A stretch of 64,000 nucleotides of DNA, from assembly GCA_023213395.1 (NCBI GenBank), contig CM041465.1, positions 18,414,001 to 18,478,000 on the forward strand. The letters are read 5' to 3'. The DNA is from Cycas panzhihuaensis (Eukaryota; Cycadophyta). The translations under genes and the position numbers were made by a program. The notes beneath the pieces were generated by a model. That model had not been told where the DNA came from. It saw only the letters and a list, made by a program, of their open reading frames with translations, and made no database searches. Positions 23,416-35,868 of the stretch are shown here, piece after piece. How positions within the stretch are numbered: position 1 is the first letter of the stretch; the number at the start of each line of letters is the position of its first letter.

Positions 23416-24282
23416 TGATCCCAAAATAGAGCTTAATTGATGAAGAAGTCAATTATCAACCTTTTCTCCTTGAGATCCTAGGAGTTAGTGTAGAAATCCC
23501 AATAACATCAAAATAAAAAATGAGCCCATAAAAGGAAATTCTATACCAAATCATTTATTCTTGACATTGCTCCAAAAGTATGAGGAATATTACTTTTATT
23601 GAACTATGAAAATCTCTATTTAATGGTGGAGAAATCAACTAGTAAAAGAATGGTTAAATTACAAGGAATAAATTATACAATTATACCATAAGGGGGACTC
23701 CAACCCTCTAAAATGCTTCTCCAAGGATGCTTCCCAAGTCAAGTGCCTTTCACCTCCAAGAACCACCTCTCCAACCCATAATATGGCTCAATTTATAGAA
23801 AGAAACCAAAATTGCATGTTTAATAAGTGGCAATCATGCAAGTATAACTACTAACCACCTGAATGCATGTTGTCCAAGTGGCCTTCATGTAATTCTTAAA
23901 ACGTTGTGGCTTGTAAATAACCTTAACGGACTCTAATTAAGCTCAAATTTGGTACACATATAGGAACATATGTCCCCTCTTCTTCCTCAAAATTTTAGCT
24001 CATGTAGAGATCATTTGCCTACATTTTTATTCATTTAATCATAATATGTGTTTGCTATTTTTCTGCTAGTTGTGGGATTAATTTTATACAAAACAAGGCT
24101 TGAACTCTAATCAAATGATATTTTCTAAACCCCATATTTTGTAAATATATATTGGGATGTGTCTTCTTCCTTTACACAAAATTTCATATAATTTTGATAC
24201 CATTTGGCTATTTCACTTTCAGTTATGCCAATGCCTAGCATTTTCTACATCCTGTAAACATATGGTAGATCTTCCTAGATCA
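23416..24282 (-). repeat. E3 5' LTR (right)
   Basis: 867 bases, TGATCCCAAA to CCTAGATCA, followed by the target duplication ACCAT. Contains one copy of the 196-base unit that is doubled in the left LTR. Confidence 0.92.
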
Positions 24283-25065
24283 ACCATCCACAAATAGATG
24301 GTTAAGCTAAGGTAGTTAATAAGTGCCTTGAAGGATGCCTTCACTGTTATGATTCAAATAAGAAAGGGAAGTGGCATCATTGGCTTCCTTTAGCAGAATG
24401 GTGATATAATACTTCTTATCATGCATCAGCAAGAATGACTCTGTTCCAAGCATTATATGGCTGTGAACCACCAACACTTAAGAACTATGCCATAATCAAT
24501 TCCAAGGTTCAAGAAGTCGAGGAACACATCCAAAAAATAACATAAATTCTTAAGATACTCAGGGAATATTTGAACCCTGCATAAAATCAAGTGAAGCAAC
24601 AAGTAGATAAAGGCTGAAGTAAATGAGCATTTCAACTAGGTGATTGGGTATACTTATGGTTGCAACTGTATAAGCAGGCATCTCTTAAATATGATGGGAA
24701 ATATAAATTACAACCTTGATTGTATGGGCCTTACAAAATTCTTAAGAAGATTGGTAAAGTTACATATGCCTTGGACTTACCACCACTATCAAGGATCTAT
24801 AATGTCTTTCATGTTTCATATCTTAAGAGGGTAATCAGGCAACAAGTACAAGTTCAAATAGAATTACCTATCTTAAATGAGGAGGGGAAACTTCAACTCA
24901 TTCCAAAATGTATCATTGACTAAAGAATTCTACATCTATGATCCAGATAAATCATTGAGTATCTCATCAAATGGAAACAACTTCTATAAGAAGATGTAAC
25001 CTAGGAGAATGAGCAATTTGTCTTAGAGCATCCTAAGATCACCAAGCTTTGAGGGCAAAGGTTTT
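24283..25065 (+). pseudogene. E2 integrase C-terminal part and chromodomain
   Basis: Resumes E2 after E3. It reads 'HPQIDG'-type sequence at 24286-24303, 'WHHWLPLAEW', 'MTLFQALYGCEPPTL' (about 24438-24480), then 'RYGPYKILKKIGKVTYALDLPPLSRIYNVFHVSYLKRVI' in 24720-24835. The chromodomain relic is at about 24925-25050 ('EYLIKWKQLL', 'EHPKITKL'). The third catalytic Glu position is replaced near 24300. Several stops; matches E1 2113-2880. Confidence 0.92.
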
Positions 25066-25067
25066 TT

Positions 25068-25077
25068 AAGAGGGGGA
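25068..25077 (+). other. E2 polypurine tract
   Basis: AAGAGGGGGA, identical to that of E1, three bases before the 3' LTR. Confidence 0.88.
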
Positions 25078-25298
25078 CTTTGTTAAGGATCCAACCCCTA
25101 ACTTACCTTCTCTTATATTCTCTTATATCTTCTACTTCTTCTCTCTCTTGTATCTTATATTTCTTCTACTTCTTCCCTTTCTTAATATCCCATGTACATA
25201 AGTAGAAGGTTATGTAGTGGTCGTTGAGCACTATATATATTCATGTAATATCCCACATGCATAAGGAGGAGGTTGTGTAGTGAGCATAGAGCCCTATA

Positions 25299-25603
<305 letters not shown>

Positions 25604-25671
25604 TTTTTGGAGTTATTTGCTTATTATGTTGGTGTGCAATTATCATTAAGGTGTGGTATCCTACTAGGGGT

Positions 25672-26330
25672 GGTAGTAGAAACACAAAATAATAAAAACA
25701 AATAATGAAAATAGTAAGAAGGAGGGGGACAACAGGCCCTAGTAGGGGCTAGGACTCCTCCCTAAGGGTTTATGCACTAACCTAAAACTAATTTACATGC
25801 TGATAACTTGCAAAAGTGTGTGATAAAGTCACCCAATGAGGTCAAAACCTCAAGAAAATAACAATAATTAAGGTGTCAAAATATAAAGAGAGGCTAAGTA
25901 GTGAACCCTGATGAGGTACATAGAGAAATCTCATAGAGAGTGAGTTACATGATGTACCTACCCACTAAAACTCTTAATAAACTACCCTAGGCAGGTTGAG
26001 GGATAGATGCAGTAAAGAGAAAAAGGGGAAGATGTAGCAAAATAAACCAAAATGCATATAGGTCAGGCTATAGAGGCCCATGAGTACCTATAGCTAGTAG
26101 GGAGATCACCTAGGAGCTATCATGCCATTGGACTAGAGTTCAAGCCATCATAGGTAAAAAGTCAGGCATAGATAAACTAGTCAAGCAAACCAATCAAGCA
26201 CTGAAGTAGCCATACAAACATCATATACTATGATGACTATAAGAATGTGATAAAGTGTTAGAGGTAGGATATATACCTGATCATGCATATGTGATGGTGT
26301 CTCAATCTACTCCTAGTGGCTAGGAAATAG
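25672..26330 (-). other. 3' non-coding part of the minus-strand Tat relic
   Basis: No coding match. On the minus strand it follows the protease start of the relic directly and holds C-rich and T-rich stretches that loosely resemble the region after pol in the plus-strand Tat element (60660-60780). RT, RNase H and integrase, about 4 kb in a normal Tat element, are absent. Confidence 0.5.
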
Positions 26331-28640
26331 ATGTAATATGTGATATATAGATGGGTACTTTTTTATACCCTAGGGCTTCTAGAAGTAGGTTCCTTTACTC
26401 AAGGTAGCTCTATAAGACATCCATAATAAACATTCTTATAGAGATAGTTTAGATCTTTACAATAACTGAGAATACCATCCCTTTAGCTATCAATTAGGGA
26501 AGGGCATTCTTCAAGTCATAACAACCTAGATAAATAAGAATGATCTTGGGGAAGAGGGGGATCTTAGTTAGCTATGGTTTAATAGGTGATTACTATAAGA
26601 AGAAGTTCCTTGGGTTTTCTTAGCTACATGATCTTAGGTAATAGTAAATACTTGAGTGGTCTTATGTATTTAAATGACTCTCTTACCCTTAGTATTACAT
26701 TTTTGGGTTACTTCCTTAGACTCTTAGTTTACAAATTGAGAGGTATTAGGGGTTTTCTAAGGATTCTTCTTAAGTTGATTTTGGGAAGAATTTTATTATG
26801 GTCTTTTCTAAGGTTGGGTACTTCCCCTTCTTTATTGGGCTTTTTATTATTGATGACCTTAATTCTTTTGTCCCTCATGATTAGGGAAGGGGTCCTTATA
26901 GATCAATTATTCCAAATTAGGATTATATATCTCCTCTATTGGAGGATCTTGTGCTTGTGCCAATTTAAGATATTAGGTCTAATAATAAGCATTATCATAG
27001 GTGTAATTATGATGAATTAAGCACCACCTTTCTTCATTAGGCCTTTTTTTTTTTCTTCAGGAGGAGGGATAGGTTCGTTACCCTTACCCTAAGGGGATGA
27101 ATACATTCTTTGGTGAACTAGCCTATATCCCGATGAGGGAGGACGTGGTTCTTAGTGTCCTTCTACTAGTTAGAGTTTGAGATCTCTCATAACTCACTCA
27201 AATGAATAAATTAAAGATATAAGTAAATCCATGGCCTTATCACGAGTCATAATAGGAGGGTTTTTAGCTTCTAGATAGGTCCTTTGATCTTATGATGTAG
27301 ATCATGCCTCATGTCATGGGTTTGGATTATTAATATTCTTCAAGCATACTTAGATCTTTGTGGATTCCAAGGCATGGCATTTTATAATTACAAAATTTCA
27401 TATAGTTATGCCTAATTTGAGAACTTTTGCATGGACCTCAAAATGAAGGGCATTAACAAAGATATCCCTCTTTAGATCTTTTAGTAACATGGTTTTTAAA
27501 GAGTATAATAAATCATGAAAATAATGGACATAGTCCCTATTAATCTTATCTTAGCCCTACTTAAGAAAGAGAAGGGACTTAGCCCCACTCTCAAATGGAT
27601 GAGATACATTAATGTAGTTAACAAAGGTATGCAACAATTACTAAAAACAATAGATGGAATGAGTTAGTAGGTAATAAAACCACTTTAAGACATCACCTTA
27701 GAGGAATTGAGGGAATAATTTTATTAAAATATGGTCATATAACTAATAATCAATGTACACCATGGTAAATACCTTAATATAGTTCTTAGGGTCTTGAGAT
27801 AAAATGCATTCAAACTTAGGCATTTATGGTAGGTGGGGTAGTAAGTTGGTTTGAAATACCTCTAAGGAAATCAGGTTGGTCGAATAGTTATAAAAATGGC
27901 ATAGCCTAGGTTAAGTTAATAGATTGATAGATGGAAAGGTAAGTAGAGGTCCATTTGGTTATTGGGTTAAAATTATACCATAAGGGGTTTACACCTACTA
28001 GTAGGTATGGTATGGTTGAATTGGCTAGGGGATGGCCCCAACTTAATAAGCTAATAAATAGGTTGGATGTACAACTGATGCAACTTAGTATAGTTTCATA
28101 AGAAATTAGGATGGATGAGGAATAAGATTTTGCCCATATGGTCCTATAATTAGAGGGGTGACCCCATATGGGTGGAAGGTAAGAATACTAAAAGTAGATT
28201 GGGGGTGAGGCCCACCTTTCCCCCACTATGATGTGACATACCTAGCTTGGGTAGTTTGTGGAGTTGGTCTAATTGGACAAATAGGGAATAAAGAAGGATG
28301 AATCATTGCCTAAGGTCCTATTGGTCTAGTTAAAGGATGAGCTACATTGTGAGGTGGATGAATCAAATGAAAGGATTAGACCATGTAATCAATAATTATA
28401 GGATAGAAGTATAAAGGCCACTTATTAGAGGGATAAGTGGAATGGATTGGAGAGGTGATTGGGTGGGTAGAGGACCTACCATTAAAGTAGGAGAAATTGA
28501 TAGGGACACTATTAGTGGATCTTAGGTAGGTAAGAGAAATAATAATAAAATTAGTTAGGAAACAACCTCCTCTTGAGAGGTTGCTAGTTATTATAGTTGG
28601 GAAAATATTTGGGTTTGAGAAAAACATCTTCTAAATATGT
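26331..28640 (-). pseudogene. Minus-strand Tat gag and start of protease
   Basis: Recognised by alignment to the plus-strand Tat element. 27370-27850 minus matches 55080-55530 ('DHILIKLFPQFL', 'HPFESGAKSLLFLK', 'LKRDIFVNALHFEVHAKVLKLG'). A zinc-knuckle relic 'RWCLIHHNYTYDNAYY' is near 26960-27010. 26340-26450 minus matches the block before the Tat protease ('MFIMDVL', 'RNLLLEALGYKKVP'). Stops are dense. Gag N-terminus (28376-28640) is Ser/Pro/Ile-rich like its counterpart. The region breaks off where protease proper should begin. Confidence 0.8.
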
Positions 28641-29366
28641 GATGGGCCCTAGTAGGAGTTGAGTTTAAAGTTACTTATTTATAGTGAACCCTTAAGGCTA
28701 CCACTATATCCTATGAACTCTTAGGAGTGTGGAATATGTCAAAGACTTCCTCCCTCAAGTGAGTCTAGTCAAAAGAAAAAGCTTAGGCTAAGGATCCCAT
28801 ATTAAGTGAATAATCATGGGATTGAGAATCCCTAATGAAATAAGAAGGTAATCCTACTAGATTTTGATATACTACGTCTTACTAATAAGGATAGGTGGAA
28901 TCACTACATCTTGTGAAGGTATTTCTTGCCCATAAAGATCTTGCCCTTAGGTCTAATATTGGCTATATATCTAATGTAGGTCTTGAGCTTGATACTACTC
29001 CTTTAATTGATAAGCTTCATGATCTTAATAAGAGCCCATAGACCATTCATAAGGGTATTGGTCCATCATTGAGTATTTCTCAACAACTAATAAAGTAGAT
29101 GGTTTTGTTGATTTAGAATCCAAAGGAGATAAACACTTGATAAAAAAAATCATCACATATAAAAAGTAATCCTAAAAAGCAAAAAAAACAAAATCAAGAA
29201 GTAAGAGTGGAGCTTGAAAAGATGCACTTGGGCTCTAAAGAAGTGGGGAAGAGATGAATGAAGCTCATACATATAAACCATAAACTAAAAGAGTATAGCC
29301 CTAAAGGCAAATGGATAAAATAAAATAAAGAATGGAATAGCACAATGTAGTGAACCTTACTGGTGA
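28641..29366 (-). other. Leader of the minus-strand Tat relic
   Basis: Between the gag region and the probable primer binding site. No coding visible. On the minus strand the first bases after the site (CACCAGTAAGG) match the plus-strand Tat leader at 53673-53683 (TGTCAGTAAGG). Confidence 0.55.
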
Positions 29367-29383
29367 GTCCTCAGCATGGTCAT
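29367..29383 (-). other. Probable primer binding site of the minus-strand Tat relic
   Basis: Minus strand ATGACCATGCTGAGGAC resembles the Tat/Ogre-type site TGGCGACTCTGCTGGGGA (tRNA-Arg type in known Ogre elements). Several changes, so moderate confidence. Confidence 0.5.
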
Positions 29384-29668
29384 TTATGAGTTAAGGTTTA
29401 TGAGAAGGAGGGTGGATAACATAATTTGGTAATAAATCCAAAGGTCTAAAGTGATTTAATCTTAGAAGGATGCAAATAAATACTTCCTACAAGGTGTTCA
29501 TGCATCATGTGGATGTAGGTTTAGAGGACAAAAGGCTATTACATTCTAGGATAAAAAGGGGGCAATATGCAAGTGTATGTTATGTGCCAAAAGTTAAAAA
29601 AAGGAAGAAATAACTTGAAGAGAAAAAAACCTAAATATGTTTATCTAATTAAAGTAAAAATTTATGCA
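29384..29668 (-). repeat. Tat relic 5' LTR fragment, cut by copia B
   Basis: Non-coding 285 bases upstream (minus strand) of the primer site; a piece near 29495-29545 resembles 3700-3760. The sequence changes to copia B at 29669. Confidence 0.45.
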
Positions 29669-30834
29669 AGCAAGTAGATGAAGAAGCTGTGCATGTAAAT
29701 AATAAAAGAGTAAACTACTAACTAGTTGATAGCTTTGAGATAATATCAATCTTTCTATTTATCAAGTATCCTTGGGAGGACTAAACAACACCCAAAAAAA
29801 AATCTTCAATCTATGAGGGGGTCGATCAAATACTTATGCCCAAGATATAGTTGCTTCTACATCATTAAACCTACTCAACTACTCCCTCCTAATGTAGACT
29901 TACCTATTTTATCATGACCTATAAAATGACCCTAAAATGCTAGACTCAATCTATAAGCAGTGGGCAAAGGACCAACTAGAGCAAGGGGTGTATTTATTCA
30001 TGGACAAGTTAGTGGGTACTCATTAGTATTAATGACCCATATAACACAAATGTAAATTAGCTCGATAATACATGCATCTAACTCCAATGAACTTCCCACT
30101 CCAAGAGGTGAAAAAGAAGAGGATAATACTAACAAGAAAAAGAATGGAGATCATTCGACTATCCACTCTCTTTGGGTGAGCATGGAGTGAGGATAAATGC
30201 CTTCCACTAAACAATTTAGAACATGGATATAGAAGACTTAACACTACCTAAAAGCATAATATTATCTCTTTCATCTGATGATGAAATCTAGGTAGGAAGG
30301 TAATAATCCTCTCTCTTTGATGTAAGAATAGACCCTACTTAAAAAGACTAAACAAAACAAAGAGCATAACTACAATGCTACTAATTTCCTTTTTTTTTTT
30401 TTTTCTAATTTTATAAAGATAAAAAATAAGATGGGTCCTAGAAAAGCCTTTTAGCCCCATGAATTTAGGAACTTGTAATAAATATGAATATCCACTACAT
30501 TATGGCCTATTAATAAATAAAAGAAATAATAAACAAGAGTACCAAAGAGTATGTAAGGATAAAACATAATAGGTAATCAATCCGTATTATGAAAAATTAA
30601 CATAATTTGTAAAAAATAGCGGTGTTAAAGAATACTAGTGAGCATTTACACCTTATATTTATAGTTGGGATGTTAGGCAAGCCTACCATTGACTGACACC
30701 TTGTTTCAAATAAAAAATGATAAAAATATATATACCTCTTCTCTATATCAATTGATGATGACTCAAGGTAGCCTTGTAGAGTCCCAATACCACTATGCAC
30801 ACTCTTAATAGAAAATAAGCATCATTTACTAATA
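29669..30834 (-). repeat. Copia B 3' LTR/3' region
   Basis: Matches copia A 11529-12692. Includes a T-run near 30390-30403 and the TATAAATATA element at 30654-30663. Only the right 230 bases match the other end of the element. Confidence 0.65.
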
Positions 30835-30843
30835 TTCTCCCCC
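30835..30843 (-). other. Copia B polypurine tract
   Basis: Minus strand GGGGGAGAA, directly before the 3' LTR, as in copia A. Confidence 0.8.
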
Positions 30844-32690
30844 ATAATGTTCATTTTGTATAACTTTGAGCTTATCTCTAAATTTGTGAAATTTAATTTT
30901 CCTAAGTGCCTTTGTAAAAATATCTACTATTTGATCTTCTGTATTGTAATAAATCAACTCTATTTCTCCTATTTGGATAATCTCTTGTATGAAGTGATAT
31001 TATGTCTCAATATGTTTAGTCCTTCCATTGAAAATTGGGTTACATGTCATCTAAATAGTGCTCTGATTATCACATCATATTTTGATAGGGCCATCCTGTT
31101 TTAATTAGAGATCATAAAGTAGATGACATAGCCAAATCTTTTCATATGAATCTAATACTTTTGTTTTATATTCTACCTCAGTTGTGTATAAGGAGATGGT
31201 ATTTTATTTTTTGGTACTCCATACTATAATTGTTGAATCTAAACTAAAGGTGTATCTAGAAGTAAACTTTCTATCATCAACATCACCTACCCAATCTGAA
31301 TATGTATACCCAACCAATCTAAAATTTGATAAAGATTTATAATATAACCCATAGCCTATCGTGCCCTTTAGATATCATAGGATTTATTTAACTGCTTTCT
31401 AATGTAGAGTTTTAGGATCTTGTATATACCTTGACATAACACTAACTACATGCATGATATCTAGTCGTATTGATGTTGAAGATATTAGGCTTATAATTAA
31501 CTATCTATATAATGTAGGATCAATAGGAGTATAATCATCAAGTTTGGATAATTTGATTGTAACTTTTGTTGGCATAGATAAGGCATTGTAATCACTCATC
31601 TTGAACTTTTGGAGTAAGCCTAAGGTATATTTCCTTTAGGAGATAAACTCTAAACCCATTATTTTAAAGTCCTTACAGATGTCATCCTTGAATTTTTGAG
31701 AAAGATGAGAGTCATTTCCTATATAGACCAAGTCATTAACATAAAGTCCAATAATTAATATGGATTCTCCTTTGATTTTGATGTATAGATTTAGATTTGA
31801 TTTGGTTCTCTTAAATCCTTGATCTCTAAAATACTTATCTATTATAGAGTACCATGCTCTAGGTGCTTATTTCAAGCCATAAATCACATTTTTAAGTTTA
31901 TACTCTTTATTCTCTTCTCCCTTAACTTTAAAACTTTTTAGTTATTGAATATATATTTCTTCTTCAATATAGCCATTAAGAAAGGTACTCTTGACATCTA
32001 TTTGGCAAACATCCCAACCTTTTTGGGCTGCTAGACTTAACATCATATAAATAGTCTCCATCCAAGCAATAAAGGTAAAGGTTACATTATAATCTATGCA
32101 TTCTCTTTCTGCATAGCCTTTGGTAACAAGTCTAGCCTTTTGTTTATTAATGAAGCCATCAGATTTGAACTTGGTCTTATAGACCTATTCTATCCCAATA
32201 GTTATTTTATTGGGAGAAATATCAATAAGTTCCCATGTATCATTTTTTATTATAAAATTATACTCTTCTTCCATAGCTTTTCTCCATTCATCATGAGTAT
32301 ATACCTCTTCAAAAGTGTAAGGCTCATGGACTTCCATCACTTGACTCATGAGGACAAAGTTAACTTGACCTAAACAAGTAGATCTCTTATCAATATTATT
32401 GTCTAATATGTTATCTAAGTCATGGATTCTTTAGACCCATTTATGAAACCTTTGAGATTAAGTAGAGGTTCCCTTATTACTTGCCCTTGATACATCAATA
32501 TTTTGCCTTGAATCATGTCTAGGTAGAATATATGTGGACCTTGGAGATGAATCAAAGTTAATCATAATATTCTTATCTCTATCTTAGACATAATCTAATT
32601 GATGGTAGTCATCCTCTTTGAATATAATATCTTTACTAATAATAACCTTTCTTTTCTTAAGATCATACACCTTATATGATTTTGATATAT
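30844..32690 (-). pseudogene. Copia B reverse transcriptase and RNase H
   Basis: Same layout as copia A. The RT motif is again YVND (about 31730-31741), and the TAA in 'GLKQAP' recurs (near 31868). The RT N-terminal block 'FEEVYTHDEWRKAMEEEYNF' lies near 32250-32310 and the RNase H C-terminus at 30847-30905. Multiple stops. The polyprotein is dead by the same lesions as copia A plus private ones. Confidence 0.9.
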
Positions 32691-33640
32691 CATTGTACCT
32701 AATAAATATGCACTTAGTGCTTTTATCATCAAGTTTAGCTATTTTCTATTCTAGAATGTGGGCAAAGACTAAGCATACAGAAGCTCTCAATTGATAAATA
32801 CTACATTTGTAACCCGTCCATGCTTCTTTTGGTGTCATCCACCTAAGGGATTTGGTGGTACATATGTTTAGGAGTTAAATTGTAGTATGGGTGGCTTCTA
32901 CTTAGAATTTGTATTATAATTTCTTATTGTTAAGCATGCACTTAGCCATTTTAACTATGGTGTAATTTTTACATTCAGCAATCCTATTTTGTTGTGGTAT
33001 GCAGGGGTTTGTATATTGTCTTCTAATACTATGGTATGTATAATAGGTATTAAATTTATTAGAAATAAACTCTCCCCCATTATCTAATCTTAGGAAAAGT
33101 ATCTTGTGGGTACTTTGCTTCTCCATAAAGGTTTTGAAGCCCACAAAGTATTGAAATGCATTTAATTTAAATTTTAGGAAATAAACCCATGTCTTCCTTA
33201 TATAATCATAAATAAAGGTAAGTAAATACTTTACACCTGCTAGGGATGGGACATCTATTAGATCACAAAGATCTATGTAGATTAATTGAAGTTCCCCCTT
33301 AGCTCTATAACTTCCATCAAGAAAGCTTTCTCTATGTTGCTTTCTTAGGAGAAATCCCTTACAAATGTCCTTGTCAACTTTAATTTGGGGTAGGCCTTCT
33401 ACCATATTCATCCTCTTCATGAGGGATATACTTCTATAGTTTAAGTGGCTAAATATTTTATGCCACATATCACTATCTATCTTGATTGTTGTCTTTAATG
33501 CATAGTTATCTAAAGGGGTTATGACTAACTTGAAGAGTCTGTCACTAGTCATCTTTCCTTTGGTAACAATAGCTTTGTTTTTCCTTTTGGCCTTGATAGT
33601 ACATTCATCATTGTCAAACATAACCTTCTAGTGCTATTCC
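32691..33640 (-). pseudogene. Copia B integrase
   Basis: 235 open codons (32914-33621) cover the GAG-pre-integrase region ('MWHKIFSHLNYRSI') and the core: 'LIYIDLCDLIDVPSLAGVKYLLTFIYDYIRKTWVYF', 'LRLDNGGEFISNKF' and 'CIPQQNRIAECKN'. The three catalytic acids are all present in one frame; the second Asp of 'FIDDY' is kept although the first is Tyr. This is the best preserved copia integrase in the window. Confidence 0.92.
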
Positions 33641-35036
33641 ATCATTTGTCCCATAAATACAAGTTTTTTTTTGGGATTTGGAACATAGAGAATATCATCA
33701 AGATGTCTATTTTCTTCTAAATCTATTGTGATGATGACTTTACCCCTTCCACTAGATTCATATGATGTATCATCACCAAATATAAGTGTGCCCTTCTTAG
33801 ACCCATCAATAGTTTAGAATATCTCTTCCTTATGTGTCATGTGTGTGGAGCATCTAAAGTGTATATACCAACAATCTTCTTCTTTGTGGGAAACAAGCTG
33901 AATAAAAATAGATGATTATTTTTTCTATTTTCAATGACCGTATGATCGCTTCCTCTTATTGGAGGGCCATTTTTGGCAAATCATCTATCTTTAGTGTGGC
34001 CAAATTTATGACAATAGGTATCATAGATAGGATCCCTTCCTCTTTGACCTAGACTCCTACTTCTACGGTTTCCTCCATCCATGGAGGGTATCCTTCTATT
34101 TTCCAAGTATAGGCCTTAATTATCTCTTTTTTTATTACTTGGATAACTTAAATTGGGCTTTGAAAACTATTATGGCCTTAGAAATTATGACAACATTAGC
34201 TAGCTTCTTGATGTCATTCTTGGTTTTAATATCTATGTTGAATTCGGTATCTTTGATTAGCTCCTTGATTCTTTTGATGAGAAGCTTAGTATCTAGGATG
34301 ATGCTCTTAGTGTGTCTCTTGTTTAGGATTCCTATCTCTCCCCCTTAGGGATTAGTTCCTTGTTCTTGAGCTTTTAACTTAGGTATTAGATTTAATTCTA
34401 GACTTTGTTATAAATGCATGTTCTAAGGATTTATTGGTACTTTTCTTTTCTTCAACACCCATCAACATGGCACTTAATTCTTTAATATTCAAGGTACTTA
34501 GGTCCTTAGATACCTCTATACTTGTGACTACCATCTCAAACCTTTTAACTTCACCAATATACCTAAGTATCTATTCCACAACCATTTGTTCAGTAAGGGT
34601 TTCTCTAAGAGATCTAATTTGGTTCACAAGATCTTGAACTTTTGTTATGAACTCATCGATGGTCTCATTGGGTAACATCCTTTAGTTTTTAAATTTACTT
34701 CTTAATATTTGAAGTTTTGATGAGGCTACTCCTTTATAGATAAGTTGTAATATGTCCTATGCTTCTTTAGATTTTTATGCCTCACTAACTTTTGGAAAGA
34801 TATGATTTTCTAAGGCACAAAACATTAATGCTAATGCTTCATTATCCTTCTTCAGACATTCTTTAAAGTCTTACTTTTATGCTTCAATGGTATTCTGACC
34901 AAGTTCTATTTATTCTATCTTCATAATATCCCATATATCTTTAGCTATATGGATGGGTCTTATCCTCCTACTCTAATTCAAAAAATTTGATCCATTAAAC
35001 CTGGGGATGATCACGTTACCAAAGTGTGTAGCCATA
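33641..35036 (-). pseudogene. Copia B gag and protease
   Basis: Gag ATG at 35036 ('MATHFGNVIIPRFNGSNF'-type start). UBN2-like capsid relic at 34400-34960. The zinc knuckle is damaged by a frame problem near 33990-34020. The protease motif reads 'WYIHFRCSTHM' (about 33845-33880): His replaces catalytic Asp and Arg replaces Gly, as in copia A. Stops throughout. Confidence 0.87.
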
Positions 35037-35868
35037 ATGTTTTAAAATTAAGTCTATTCAAGTGTCACCTAAAGGAAAGTTTTAAAATAATATGTCCTAT
35101 CACCTAAAAGGTTGCTACACTCTAAGTTTATAAGTCTTTAAGGGAAGACTTCGATTACTATTTTATCTAATGGGACCTACCCACAAGTGGTAAATCAAGG
35201 ACTTAATATGCTAGTATGTGAGCACTAGCCTCTATATACCTTAATATATAGGCTACTAAGAAGGTACTGGACCCCCATGATCTATTGATCCACCTGTGTT
35301 GAACTTATACCTAGTGATAGATTGAATTAGTCACCAATAAGTAGTTATTTGATACAGTTTCACTTGATGATGAAGGCATACCAGCCTCTAGAGATTAGGT
35401 CTATGGAAAAACCTCAAAAATAATGGAAAAAGTAATTAAAAACTTATAAAAAATTGAACGAATCTTCAATGAAACTAGTCCAAATAAGTGTTAGGCTAAA
35501 TCCACCTATAATTACTACATGAATCTAGAAAAATATTTATTATATGGAGCATATGTAGTAAATCACCCAAATATTTAATAAAAACTATAGAAAACTATTG
35601 AGAAAACTATAGAAAATAAGTAAATATTTAATATACCAGCCTGTCATGTGTGTTAAAGAACACTGGTGAGTATTTGCACCTTACATTTATAGTTAAGACA
35701 TTGGGCAAGCCCTCCATTGACCAACACCTTTTTTCAAATAAAAAATAATAAAAAAATAAATATAAAAATCTCTTCCCTATGTCGCCTAGTGAGGGCTGGA
35801 GGTGGCCTCGTCGAGTCCCAATGCCATTATGCATACTCTTAATTGAAAATGAACATTGTTTACTAATA
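35037..35868 (-). repeat. Copia B 5' LTR and leader
   Basis: Non-coding. The right 230 bases match the LTR part next to the polypurine tract, including the TATA-like element at 35682-35691. The rest does not match the left end, and no primer binding site could be found. Confidence 0.6.

Larger units (their letters stand above)
11130..24282 (-). mobile_element. E3, minus-strand Ty3/gypsy element nested in E2 integrase, left side rearranged
   Basis: Inserted with target duplication ACCAT (11125-11129 and 24283-24287). Ends are TGATCCCAAAATAG... and ...CCTAGATCA. A core element with two LTRs spans 17728-24282. The left part (11130-17727) holds an LTR fragment, copia A and a second copy of the E2 flank, so the insertion was followed by a duplication (see findings). 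Gag and pol are on the minus strand. Its longest open stretch (358 codons) is the longest of the pol genes here, so E3 is the least decayed element. Confidence 0.9.
29669..35868 (-). mobile_element. Copia B (Ty1/copia), minus strand
   Basis: Sister of copia A with the same domain order, and it keeps the 5' side that copia A lacks. LTR-like ends share a block next to the polypurine tract and at the outer right edge (30605-30834 and 35640-35868, both ending ACTAATA on the plus strand). No target duplication was found (left flank ATGCA, right flank AGTAC). Confidence 0.88.

Noticed and set aside
23083-23418. 111-codon plus-strand Ser-rich frame
   Set aside because: Shadow of the E3 gag N-terminus, whose Glu/Lys-rich minus-strand frame contains a genuine gag domain.
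11130-24282. Reading E3 as one element from 11130 to 24282 with LTRs at those two ends
   Set aside because: The polypurine tract and primer site adjoin 18788 and 23416, so the working LTR pair is 17728-18788 and 23416-24282; the 11130 fragment belongs to a duplication.
26586-27020. 144-codon plus-strand frame rich in Leu and Ile, looking like a membrane protein
   Set aside because: It is the antisense shadow of the Tat gag relic, whose minus-strand motifs (zinc-knuckle relic, block before protease) align with the plus-strand Tat element.
34139-34637. Two hydrophobic plus-strand frames suggesting membrane helices
   Set aside because: Antisense of the copia B gag relic.
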